This document shows, one piece after another, positions 7,368 through 15,600 of a stretch of DNA of 64,000 nt. The stretch comes from Actinomycetota bacterium (GTDB lineage Bacteria > Actinomycetota > Acidimicrobiia > Acidimicrobiales > Microtrichaceae): NCBI GenBank assembly GCA_016703525.1, contig JADJBW010000008.1, positions 124,001 through 188,000 of the forward strand, written 5' to 3'. Positions within the stretch are counted from its first letter, which is position 1, and every line of letters begins with the position of its first letter. The translations under genes were made by a program, and so were the position numbers. The notes beneath the pieces were generated by a model, which worked only from the letters and a program-made list of their open reading frames with translations, did not search any database and was not told where the DNA came from.

Positions 7368-9655
7368 CCGAAGCTCCCTGTCGAGGCCGTCACGTCCACT
7401 GGACCGTACAGGGTGGTGCGCTGCACGAGGCGCCGCCCGACCGACTCCGCGAGTTCGGCGAACCCCTCGGGCGTGGCCTCCTGGCCGTGTTCGGCGCCGG
7501 CGGCCCGGCTGATGTTCTCGTCGATCAAGGTGCCCCCCAGGTCGTTCACCCCCGCCTGGAGCAGTTGGCGGACGCCGTGGAAGCCGAGCTTCACCCATGA
7601 CGCCTGCACATTGTCGACGAGGCCGTGGTACGTGATGCGGGCAACCGAGTGCATCAGCACGACCTCGCGCCACGTCGGGCCACGGCGCGAGCGTCCCTGC
7701 AGCGAGATCGGCGAGGCCATGTGTACGAACGGGAGCGGCACGAATTCGGTGAACCCACCGGTCTCGGCCTGGAGCGCGCGGGTGCGGAGCAGGTGCCGTG
7801 CCCAGTGAACGGGACGTTCGATCGAGCCGAACATGATCGTGATGTTCGAGCGGAGGCCGACCGAGTGGGCCGTGCGGTGTGCATCGAGCCACTCGTCGGT
7901 GGTGATCTTGTCGCTGCACAGCACCTTGCGGACCTCGTCGTCGAGGATCTCGGCGGCGGTGCCGGGCAGCGTGCGCAGGCCGGCATCCATGAGCCGACGC
8001 AGGTACGAGTCGAGCCGCTCGCCGTTGCGGCGAGCGCCCTCGGTCACCTCGAGCGCCGTGAAGCCGTGGATGTGCACGTCGGGGGCCGCTGCGGTGACGG
8101 CCCGAGCCACGTCGATGTAGTAGTCGCCGTCGAAGTCCGGGTGGATGCCACCCTGCAGGCACACCTCGGTCGCTCCGAGATCGACCGCCTCGCGCACCCG
8201 CTCGGCGATGTCGTCGAGCGACAGCAGGTAGGGCGTGCCGCGGAGGTTCAGGGAGAGTGGGCCTTTCGAGAACCCGCAGAACCGGCACTTGAACGTGCAC
8301 ACGTTGGTGTAGTTGATGTTCCGGTTCGAGACCCACGTCACGTCGTCGCCCACCGCGGCGCTGCGCAGCTCGTCGGCGAGCTGCGTCACCGCGGCGACCT
8401 CGGGTCCGCGTGCGGCGAACAGCGCCACGATCTCGTCTTCGCCGACGGTCTCGCCCGCTCGCACGCCGTCGACGATCTCCCGGATCCGGCCACGAACCCG
8501 GGGCGCCGGGGCCGGCACGAGCGCCGGCGGCGGGCATGGTGCGCCCGAGTACCACACGGGGCCGAGACCCTGGCGGTCGTTGTCGCGTGCGAGCCCTTCC
8601 GCGTCCTGGGCTCGCAGCACGGCGGTGTGCAGCGCCGGGTCGATCCAGCGGTCGGGCCGGGCAACGAAGCGCGGGTGCACGGTGAGGCGAGGCGCGAGTG
8701 CGAACCCGCGCGCCTCGGTCACCTCGGCGAGCCGGTCGAGATCGGGCCACGGGCGCTCGGGGTTCACGTGATCGGCGGTCACGGGCGACACGCCGCCCCA
8801 GTCGTCGATGCCCGCGTCGAGCAGGCGACCGAAGTCGTCGCTCAGGTTCGGCGGCGCCTGCACGGACACGTCCTCGGGCAGCAGCAGCCGTGCCAACGCG
8901 ACGGCGTCGAGGTGATCGTCGACGGGGCACGGCGGCGCGCCGTGCATCGCCGTCCCGGGCTTCGGCAGGAAGTTCTGGACGATGACCTCCTGCACGTGGC
9001 CCCATCGGCGATGCGACGCGGCGATCGCCTCGATCGCGGCGATCCGGTCGGCGCGCGTCTCGCCGATGCCGACCAGGATCCCGGTGGTGAAGGGAACAGC
9101 GAGGCGGCCCGCTGCCTCGAGCGTGGCAAGCCTCCGCTCGGGGGTCTTGTCGGGCGCGCCACGGTGGCATTCCAGGTCGGGCCGCAGCGATTCGATCATC
9201 ATCCCCTGGCTCGGGGCGACCTCGCGCAAGCGAGCGAGGTCGTGGCCGTCGAGCGCCCCCGCGTTGGCGTGCGGCAGCAGACCCTCGTCGGCCACCAGCC
9301 GGCACATGGCGACCAGATAGTCGACGGTCGACGCGTACCCGTGGCTCGCGAGCCACTCCGCGGCCGCCGCGTAGCGGGTCTCGGGCGCTTCGCCCAGCGT
9401 GAACAGCGCCTCGCGGCACCCGGCGTCGGCGCCTGCTCGCGCCAGTGCGAGCACCGTGTCGGGATCGAGGAACGGGTTCTCCAGGCGGGCGGGCGGCTGG
9501 GCGAACGTGCAGTAGCCGCACCGGTCGCGGCACAGCATCGTGAGCGGGATGAACACCTTGGGCGACCACGTGATGCGGGTGCCGTGGGTGCGGTCGCGGC
9601 GCTCGGCGGCGCGCGCCATCAGCTCGGCGAGGGGCAGGTCAGCGAGGTTCGGCAA
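7364..9655 (-). CDS. fbiC: 7,8-didemethyl-8-hydroxy-5-deazariboflavin (FO) synthase, CofG–CofH fusion
   Basis: A 763-residue fusion of two radical-SAM enzymes that makes FO, the chromophore of cofactor F420, from tyrosine and the flavin precursor 5-amino-6-ribitylaminouracil. The CofG half has CRDRCGYCTF (CX3CX2C) near residue 43. The CofH half has CTFKCRFCGF near residue 455. Both clusters are complete and spaced as in actinobacterial FbiC. The gene overlaps the upstream HxlR regulator by 17 nt and the downstream LOG gene by 4 nt, so the three are probably one transcript. It indicates an F420-dependent redox metabolism. Confidence 0.95.
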   Translation of the reverse strand: MPNLADLPLAELMARAAERRDRTHGTRITWSPKVFIPLTMLCRDRCGYCTFAQPPARLENPFLDPDTVLALARAGADAGCREALFTLGEAPETRYAAAAEWLASHGYASTVDYLVAMCRLVADEGLLPHANAGALDGHDLARLREVAPSQGMMIESLRPDLECHRGAPDKTPERRLATLEAAGRLAVPFTTGILVGIGETRADRIAAIEAIAASHRRWGHVQEVIVQNFLPKPGTAMHGAPPCPVDDHLDAVALARLLLPEDVSVQAPPNLSDDFGRLLDAGIDDWGGVSPVTADHVNPERPWPDLDRLAEVTEARGFALAPRLTVHPRFVARPDRWIDPALHTAVLRAQDAEGLARDNDRQGLGPVWYSGAPCPPPALVPAPAPRVRGRIREIVDGVRAGETVGEDEIVALFAARGPEVAAVTQLADELRSAAVGDDVTWVSNRNINYTNVCTFKCRFCGFSKGPLSLNLRGTPYLLSLDDIAERVREAVDLGATEVCLQGGIHPDFDGDYYIDVARAVTAAAPDVHIHGFTALEVTEGARRNGERLDSYLRRLMDAGLRTLPGTAAEILDDEVRKVLCSDKITTDEWLDAHRTAHSVGLRSNITIMFGSIERPVHWARHLLRTRALQAETGGFTEFVPLPFVHMASPISLQGRSRRGPTWREVVLMHSVARITYHGLVDNVQASWVKLGFHGVRQLLQAGVNDLGGTLIDENISRAAGAEHGQEATPEGFAELAESVGRRLVQRTTLYGPVDVTASTGSFG

Positions 9656-10127
9656 CGTGGCCTCCGATGTGATGCGTCGCGTGGCCCGGCCCCGGCCGGC
9701 TGGCGATCGCGCTGGGTGAGAACGTTTGGCGACACGTCGGGCACCAGAAGGCCTGGTCGAGTTCGTGTCCGCAGGGTTCGTGAACCAGGACGGTGGGCGG
9801 TAGGCCGTCGGAGAGCCACCGGTCGCCCCACCGCATGAGCGCGACGAGGGCGGGGGAGAGCTCGATACCCATGCGCGTCAGTCGATACTCGTAGCGGCGC
9901 GGCCGATCCTGGTACGCGACCTTGACCATCACCCCGGCCTCGACCAGGCGGCGCAGACGATCGGCCAGCACGGGTCGGGCGATCTCGAGATCGCGCCGGA
10001 AGTCGTCGAAGCGCCGAATGCCGCGAAAGGCGTCGCGCAGGATCAGGATCGTCCATCGGTCGCCCATGATCTCGAGCGCGCGGGCGATCGAGCAGGGGGG
10101 AGAGAGGACGTCCGCGCTCGTTGGCAC
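9639..10127 (-). CDS. HxlR-family winged-helix regulator with C-terminal zinc-ribbon
   Basis: A 162-residue HxlR/MarR-type regulator. It opens CSIARALEIMGDRWTILILR and continues DFRRDLEIARPVLADRLRRL, the winged-helix core; the Cys near residue 12 could sense redox state. An added tail has CGHELDQAFWCPTC, a C/H-C-x2-C arrangement that may bind zinc. The GTG start lies 8 nt after a TAACCT box (leaderless-type). It is first in the run HxlR–fbiC–LOG and may control F420 precursor synthesis (inference from position). Confidence 0.8.
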   Translation of the reverse strand: MPTSADVLSPPCSIARALEIMGDRWTILILRDAFRGIRRFDDFRRDLEIARPVLADRLRRLVEAGVMVKVAYQDRPRRYEYRLTRMGIELSPALVALMRWGDRWLSDGLPPTVLVHEPCGHELDQAFWCPTCRQTFSPSAIASRPGPGHATHHIGGHVAEPR

Positions 10128-10134
10128 GGCCGCC

Positions 10135-10140
10135 AGGTTA
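10135..10140 (-). promoter_or_regulatory. -10 box (TAACCT) for the HxlR–fbiC–LOG run
   Basis: TAACCT on the minus strand, 7 nt before the GTG start at 10127. The spacing suits a leaderless transcript. No clear -35 is seen. Confidence 0.4.
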
Positions 10141-10148
10141 GTTCGGAA

Positions 10149-11255
10149 TCAGAACCGACTCGGGTCGAGCCCGTGCGCCTTGGCGGTGAGCGCCGCGAGA
10201 ACCGCTGCGTGGGCGGTCGCGAACGCCGCGACGCCCTCTCGCTCCAGCACCTCGGCCACGTCGTGCATGTCGACCGCGGCCGTGATCGAGGCCCACGTCG
10301 CGCTCGCCGCGTCGAGGTCGGCATCGAGGGTCCGGGCGAGCGTGCCGTGGTCCTCGAACGCCATGAGCGTCGCGTCGGGGATGGTGTTGACGGTTCCCGG
10401 GCCGATGAGCGCGTCCACGTACAGCGTGTCGGGATACGCCGGGTTCTTGGTGGAGGTCGAGGCCCACAGCGGGCGCTGCGGGTGCGCCCCCCGTGCGGCC
10501 AGGGATTCCCAGCGTGCACCGGAGAACGTCGCGAGATGATCGCGATACGCGCATCGGGCCTGCGTCAGCGCCGCGGTGCCGCGAAGCGCGAGCGCGCCGG
10601 GCGTGGCGATCGCTTCGAGGCGCCGATCGACCTCGGTGTCGACGCGGCTGATGAAGAACGAGGCCACCGACGCGACGCCAGCGAGGTCGCCGCCCGCCGC
10701 GGCGAAGCGCTCGAGGCCGGCGATGTACGCCTCCATCACCGCCCGGTAGCGGTCGAGCGAGAAGATCAGCGTCACGTTGATCGACCGTCCCTCGGCCACG
10801 AGGTTCTCGACCGCAGCGACCCCCTCGACCGTCGCCGGGACCTTGACGAGCAGGTTGGGCGCCGCGAGACGGTCGTCGAGCGCGCGAGCGGCCGCCTCGG
10901 TGCCGACCTGATCGTGTGCGAGCCGCGGATCGACCTCCACCGACACGAACCCGTCGGTGCCGCCCGATGCCCGGTACACCGGCGCCAACAGCTCGGCCGC
11001 GGTCGAGATGTCGTCGCTCACCATGCGCCAGTACGCGTCGTCGACGCCGGCGCCGGCGGCGAGCAGTTCGGCGAACTGGGCGTCGTAGTCGGAGGAGTCC
11101 TCGATCGCCTTCTGGAAGATCGACGGGTTGGAGGTGATGCCCCGCACGCCGCGCTCGATCCATCCGGTGATCTCGCCGCCCGTGAGCCACGACCGGCGCA
11201 GGTTGTCGAGCCAGGGGCTCTGGTCGAACTGGGCGAGGCCGCGGAGGTTGGACAT
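10149..11255 (-). CDS. tal: Transaldolase
   Basis: A 368-residue transaldolase of the actinobacterial long type, exchanging a dihydroxyacetone unit between sedoheptulose-7-P and glyceraldehyde-3-P. ITSNPSIFQKAI near residue 40 is the conserved N-terminal motif. The Schiff-base Lys is in NLLVKVPAT near residue 138. FFISRVD and WASTSTKNPAY are also conserved. The ATG at 11255 lies 1 nt after the stop of tkt, so both are co-transcribed in the non-oxidative pentose phosphate pathway. Confidence 0.93.
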   Translation of the reverse strand: MSNLRGLAQFDQSPWLDNLRRSWLTGGEITGWIERGVRGITSNPSIFQKAIEDSSDYDAQFAELLAAGAGVDDAYWRMVSDDISTAAELLAPVYRASGGTDGFVSVEVDPRLAHDQVGTEAAARALDDRLAAPNLLVKVPATVEGVAAVENLVAEGRSINVTLIFSLDRYRAVMEAYIAGLERFAAAGGDLAGVASVASFFISRVDTEVDRRLEAIATPGALALRGTAALTQARCAYRDHLATFSGARWESLAARGAHPQRPLWASTSTKNPAYPDTLYVDALIGPGTVNTIPDATLMAFEDHGTLARTLDADLDAASATWASITAAVDMHDVAEVLEREGVAAFATAHAAVLAALTAKAHGLDPSRF

Positions 11256-11256
11256 G

Positions 11257-13218
11257 TCAGCGGTTCCCGAGCAGGCGTCGAGCACGATCGGCGACCGCCT
11301 CGGGCGTGATGCCGAGCCGCTCCATCACGACGTCGCCCGGAGCCGACGCGCCGAATCGATCGATGCCGACCACATCATCGACCCAACGATGCCACCCGAA
11401 GGTGACCTGTGCCTCGACACCCACCGACGGCAAGCCCGGATCGATCACCGCGTCGCGTTCGTCGCGGCCGAGGGTGGCGAAGCGCGACCACGACGGCAGC
11501 GACACCACCCGGGCGGCGTGGCCCTCGGCCGCGAGCAGCTCGCTCGCAGCGAGCGCAACGGCGACCTCGCTGCCGGTCGCAACCAGCGTGAGGGCCGGAT
11601 CGACGACGTCGCGCAGGATGTAGCCGCCGCGGCGCACACCCTCGCGGCTCGTGCCCTCGAGCACGGGGACGTTCTGGCGCGTCAGGATCAGCGCGGCGGG
11701 GCCGGCCGTCTCGACGGCGGCCTCGAGCGCGTAGACGGTCTCGTTCGCGTCGGCGGGGCGAAGCACGTCCAGCCCCGGGATCGCTCGGAGCGCGGCGACG
11801 TGTTCGACCGGCTGGTGGGTGGGACCGTCCTCCCCGACACCGACCGAGTCGTGCGACCACGCATAGATCACATCGGTCTGCATGAGCGCCGCGAGGCGAA
11901 TGGCGGGGCGCATGTAGTCGCTGAACACCAGGAACGTGCCGCCGACCGGCAGGACGCCCCCGTGCAGGGCGAGCCCGTTCATCACGGCACCCATGGCGTG
12001 CTCGCGCACACCGAAGTGGATCTGGCGACCGGTGGCGTCGTCGGGCGTGAAGGGCGAGGCGCCACCCAGCTGCGTGCCGGTGTTCGACGTGAGATCAGCG
12101 CTACCTGCGGTGAGGCCCGGCACACCGGGCACCGCGGCGGTGAGCGCCTTGGCCAACGCCGAACGGGTGGCGACCGACGTACCGACCTCGAAGGTCGGCA
12201 GCGCCGCGGTCCAGCCGGCGAGCGGACGGTTCGACAGCGCGGCGTCCCATTCGGCCGCACGCTCGCCGAGGGCGGCGGGCAGGGCCGTCTCCCATGCCGT
12301 CCGGGCTGCGCCGCCACGGGCGCCCGCGGCGCGGTAGAGAGCGGCGACGTCGTCGCTCACGAAGAAGGGCTCGTCGGGGATGCCCATGACCGCCTTGGTC
12401 GCGGTGATCTCGGCGGCGCCGAAGGCGAGGCCGTGAGCGGAGGGCGCGTCGGTGAGCGTGGGCGACGGCGCGCCGATGTGGGTGCGCAACACCACCAGGC
12501 TCGGCCGGTCGTCCACCGCCTCGGCGGCGCCGAGCGCCGCGTCGATCGCATCGAGGTCGTCGCCCACGTCGCCGGCGTCGACCACGTGCCAGCCGTAGGC
12601 GGTGAACCGGGCGATCGCATCGTCGGTGAGGGCCAGTTCGGTCGGCCCGTCGATGGTGACGTGGTTGTCGTCGTAGATCACGGTCAGCCGGCCGAGCCGC
12701 AGATGGCCGGCGAGCGAGGCCGCCTCGTGCGAAACACCCTCGGACAGGCAGCCGTCACCGGCGATGCACCAGACGCGGTGGTCGCACACTCCGGCGCCGA
12801 ACCGCTCGCGGTTGGCAGCTTCGGCCATCGCCATGCCCACCGCATTGGCGAGGCCCTGCCCCAGCGGGCCGGTCGTGACCTCGATGCCGGGCGTGTGGTG
12901 CACCTCGGGGTGGCCGGGGGTGAGCGAACCCCACTGGCGGAACGCTCGCAGATCGTCGCGCGAGATGCCGTACCCGGTGAGGTGCAGCATCGAGTACTGC
13001 AGGATCGATGCGTGGCCGGCCGACAGCACGAACCGGTCGCGATCGGGCCATTCGGGCGCCGAGGAGTCGTAGCGCATGCGGCGCGTCCACAGCACGTGTG
13101 CGATCGGCGCGAGCGCCATCGCTGTGCCTTGGTGGCCGGACCGGGCCGCGTTCGGGCCGTCCATCGCCAGGCCGCGGACGATGTTGATCGCTTGCCGCTC
13201 GATGTTGAGGTCGGTCAC
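11257..13218 (-). CDS. tkt: Transketolase
   Basis: A 653-residue thiamine-diphosphate transketolase. Visible features are SGHQGTAMALAPIAHVLW, the His motif SAGHAS, the GDG...N thiamine-binding motif (IAGDGCLSEG with DDNHVTIDG), and in the second half the catalytic Glu in HFGVREHAMG and DSVGVGEDGPTHQPVEH. The length is normal. The GTG start is preceded by GGGAG (10 nt) and a TATGCT box at 13248-13253. It is followed directly by transaldolase. Confidence 0.95.
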   Translation of the reverse strand: MTDLNIERQAINIVRGLAMDGPNAARSGHQGTAMALAPIAHVLWTRRMRYDSSAPEWPDRDRFVLSAGHASILQYSMLHLTGYGISRDDLRAFRQWGSLTPGHPEVHHTPGIEVTTGPLGQGLANAVGMAMAEAANRERFGAGVCDHRVWCIAGDGCLSEGVSHEAASLAGHLRLGRLTVIYDDNHVTIDGPTELALTDDAIARFTAYGWHVVDAGDVGDDLDAIDAALGAAEAVDDRPSLVVLRTHIGAPSPTLTDAPSAHGLAFGAAEITATKAVMGIPDEPFFVSDDVAALYRAAGARGGAARTAWETALPAALGERAAEWDAALSNRPLAGWTAALPTFEVGTSVATRSALAKALTAAVPGVPGLTAGSADLTSNTGTQLGGASPFTPDDATGRQIHFGVREHAMGAVMNGLALHGGVLPVGGTFLVFSDYMRPAIRLAALMQTDVIYAWSHDSVGVGEDGPTHQPVEHVAALRAIPGLDVLRPADANETVYALEAAVETAGPAALILTRQNVPVLEGTSREGVRRGGYILRDVVDPALTLVATGSEVAVALAASELLAAEGHAARVVSLPSWSRFATLGRDERDAVIDPGLPSVGVEAQVTFGWHRWVDDVVGIDRFGASAPGDVVMERLGITPEAVADRARRLLGNR

Positions 13219-13247
13219 GTTGGTCTCCCTGAGCTGCGCCGGCGGTG

Positions 13248-13253
13248 AGCATA
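13248..13253 (-). promoter_or_regulatory. -10 box (TATGCT) for tkt–tal
   Basis: TATGCT read on the minus strand, 29 nt before the GTG of tkt, leaving room for the GGGAG ribosome-binding site. Confidence 0.4.
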
Positions 13254-13311
13254 GGGGAGGCGCTCAGGGGCCTCGCACGTGTGGCCCTGGAGCCAACGAG
13301 CACCGCGCTCC

Positions 13312-13368
13312 GCTCGAACTGGGCCGATCCACCAACGCCGAGGGTCGGTGAATCGGCCCAGTTCGAGC
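13312..13368 (-). terminator. 17-bp inverted repeat between the FIST gene and tkt
   Basis: GCTCGAACTGGGCCGAT at 13312-13328 is perfectly complementary to the segment at 13352-13368, with 23 nt between. It lies just after the stop of the FIST gene (13379), so it probably ends that transcript. There is no U-tract. A regulatory role at the tkt promoter is also possible. Confidence 0.55.
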
Positions 13369-13378
13369 ACCGCGGAGG

Positions 13379-14514
13379 TCAGCCGATGAGCATGACCGAC
13401 GCCGCCTGGGCGTGCAGCCCGTTGTGGCCGAGGATGGGCCCGATCTGGTCGACGCACAGCAGACCGCCGGCCTGCGCCCCGGTCTGGCCGATGATCGCGG
13501 CGTCGTTCTCGTCCCATCGGTCGGGCGGCGTGACACGCGCAGGGTCGCTGAACACCAGGCCGCCGACGGCGGCGCCCGACGCGGCGGAGCCCAGGTGCCG
13601 AATCGACGTGGCCGGGTCGCTCACGTGGAACTGCACCGTCGTGCCGACCGCCACCGGGGCGGTCAACGCCAGCGAACTCGATCGGCGGTCGGCCCCGAGC
13701 ACGCGTGCGACCACGAAGTCGCCGAGCCCGAAGTCGCTGCGGTGTTCGTCGGCTGCGATGCCGACGAACACGCCGCCCGCGCGAGCCGATCGCGGGTCGC
13801 GTCGTCGAGGGTCTCCACCAACTCGTTGAGTCGCTGGAGGGCGGGCCGCCCGCCCAGACCGCGCAGCACCGATCCGTCGGCGTCGGTCACCGCGAACGGC
13901 TGACCGATCGGCCGGGCGCCCTGGCCGACGGCGTGGCGCACCGGGATTCGGGCGGGAAGCCAGGCGCCGACGGCGCCGTGGCGAAAGGCCTCGTCGTCGA
14001 GCATCAGCGTGCCGGGCGCACCGAGGGCTCCCGGCGCGACCGTACCGCCGATGACCGCCGCCGCGGGCGTCGTGTGTGCGAGGTGGCCGAGCAGGCCGGT
14101 GACGGGAAACGACGCGGGCTCGGCGAGCAGCACCAGCGTGCCGGGCCCGCTCGCCAAGGCGGCGCCGCCGGCGATGACCGTGGCATCGGTCGTGCCGACC
14201 GCATCGAGGCGGATCGGCTCGATATCCACACCGAGACTGGCGCTCCACAGCATCATGGCCGGTCCGTGATCGACCCGTTGGCCGCCGCCGAGCACGCCGG
14301 GAGCGGTCGCCCCGATCAGCACCCGTGGGTTCAGCAGCCGGCGGATCGAACGCACGATGTCCTCCACCGCCCCGGCCAGGTCGGGGGTCACGCCGAGCAC
14401 CGCGAGGTCGATCGGCGAGTCGATGGTCTCGAGCGTCGATCCGACGAGTTCGCCGACGGCGAGGGCGGCGACGGGATGCCGGCTGAGGGCCGCGGCGACC
14501 TGAATGGACGTCAC
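13379..14514 (-). CDS. FIST-domain protein, one frameshift
   Basis: A 378-residue protein with FIST N and FIST C domains, small-ligand sensory modules usually found near histidine kinases or in electron-transfer operons. The N-terminal frame reads VAAALSRHPVAALAVGE onward with LNPRVLIGATAPGVLGGG. The C-terminal frame gives FVGIAADEHRSDFGLGDF and ends GLHAQAASVMLIG. The frames join at about 13773-13780 if one G is added in the coding sense (LARAGVFVGI). The GTG start overlaps the stop of the preceding small gene (GTGA), so the two are coupled. Ligand and partner are unknown. Confidence 0.65.
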
Positions 14515-14894
14515 CCCGGTGGCAGCAGGGTGTACGGCACGACGGTGACCGGCCCCAGGTCGAGGCGGCAATGGGCCTCGACCATGCCGTAATCCGCCAC
14601 CTCGATCTCGGCCCGAACCAGCCGGTAGCCGAACTTCCCGGGCTCGATCTGCAGCGGCTGCACGTTGCGGGCGATCTGCTCACCGGCGCGGTGGTAGGTG
14701 ACCTCCAGCGCGGCATCGGGCGAGTCGTCGAGCCCGCAACGCACGAGCACCACCAGGTGCGGCGCCACGGTGGTCGGCAGCTCGGCGGCGACGACCGCCG
14801 AAAACTGGATGCCGCTCAGGTCGATCCGGGTCGACGGCCCGGGTACCTGCCGCAGGTTGATCTCGTCGATGAACAGCGCAGCCACAATCTGCAT
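14511..14894 (-). CDS. Small conserved hypothetical protein, FIST partner
   Basis: A 127-residue protein with no recognised catalytic motif. It opens MQIVAALFIDEINLRQ and contains PSTRIDLSGIQFSAVV, with alternating hydrophobic stretches that suggest a beta-rich fold; it resembles the DUF6941 type as I recall it, but this was not checked. Its TGA overlaps the GTG of the FIST gene. A TACCGT box 6 nt upstream of the ATG fits leaderless transcription. It diverges from the acyl-CoA synthetase operon. Confidence 0.65.
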   Translation of the reverse strand: MQIVAALFIDEINLRQVPGPSTRIDLSGIQFSAVVAAELPTTVAPHLVVLVRCGLDDSPDAALEVTYHRAGEQIARNVQPLQIEPGKFGYRLVRAEIEVADYGMVEAHCRLDLGPVTVVPYTLLPPG

Positions 14895-14900
14895 ACGGGC

Positions 14901-14906
14901 ACGGTA
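14901..14906 (-). promoter_or_regulatory. -10 box (TACCGT) for the small gene–FIST operon
   Basis: TACCGT on the minus strand, 6 nt before the ATG at 14894: leaderless spacing. Confidence 0.4.
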
Positions 14907-14947
14907 CCGCGACCTGCCGCCGGGCCGGTCGGTCAGCCCCGCGCCGG

Positions 14948-14953
14948 TAGTGT
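14948..14953 (+). promoter_or_regulatory. -10 box (TAGTGT) for the acyl-CoA synthetase operon
   Basis: TAGTGT lies 8 nt before the ATG at 14962. With the divergent box at 14901-14906 it forms a compact 67-bp two-way promoter. Confidence 0.4.
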
Positions 14954-14961
14954 CGAGCGCC

Positions 14962-15600
14962 ATGACCACGTTGTCCGAAGCCGATTCGAAGGCCCGGCTG
15001 GCACCATTCGGCGTGCCGTTTCCGACCGAACACCTCGTCGAGACCGCGGATGCGGCGGTCGCAACGGCGGCGGCGCTCGGCGGCCCGGTGGCGCTGAAGC
15101 TGTGCGGCGACAACATCGCGCACAAGACCGAGCGGGGACTGGTGCGACTCGACGTTGCCGAGGTCGATGTGCGGGACGCGGCTGCGGCGCTCCTGGCCGC
15201 AGCCCGTCCGGAGGACGCGTCGACCGGCGTGCTGGTGGCGCCGATGGTGCGAGGGACGCGGGAGCTGATCGCCGGGGCGAATCTCGACCCGCAGTTCGGC
15301 ATGACCGTGATGATCGGCATCGGCGGAATCCTGGCCGAGGCGCTCGGCGACGTTGCGATCCGCCTCGCCCCGATCACCCGTCGCGACGCCCTCGACATGC
15401 TCGACGATCTCTCGTCGCAGGCGATGCTCGGACCGTTCCGGGGCGAACCCGCGGTCGACCGCGAGGCGGTGGCCGGCGTGTTGCTGGCGCTGAGCGAGGC
15501 GGCCACCGACGGCGACGATGTGGTGTCGATCGACCTCAACCCGCTCGTGATCGCGCAGGGGCGGCCCGTGGCCGTCGACGCGTTGGTGGAGGTTCGCTAA
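14962..15600 (+). CDS. NDP-forming acyl-CoA synthetase, beta (ATP-grasp) subunit
   Basis: A 212-residue ATP-grasp domain like the beta subunit of ADP-forming acetate-CoA ligases. ALKLCGDNIAHKTERGLVRL holds the nucleotide-binding Lys and the His-Lys-(T/S) motif. GTRELIAGANLDPQFG and IGIGGILAEALGDVAIRLAP are also family signatures, and it ends with SIDLNPLVI. The TAA overlaps the ATG of the alpha subunit (TAATG). The two subunits are often fused; here they are separate. The acyl substrate is unknown. Confidence 0.85.
   Translation: MTTLSEADSKARLAPFGVPFPTEHLVETADAAVATAAALGGPVALKLCGDNIAHKTERGLVRLDVAEVDVRDAAAALLAAARPEDASTGVLVAPMVRGTRELIAGANLDPQFGMTVMIGIGGILAEALGDVAIRLAPITRRDALDMLDDLSSQAMLGPFRGEPAVDREAVAGVLLALSEAATDGDDVVSIDLNPLVIAQGRPVAVDALVEVR

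Noticed and set aside
6567..9838. Long plus-strand open frames across the LOG and fbiC genes
   Set aside because: High GC keeps antisense frames open; the minus-strand genes have full catalytic motifs.
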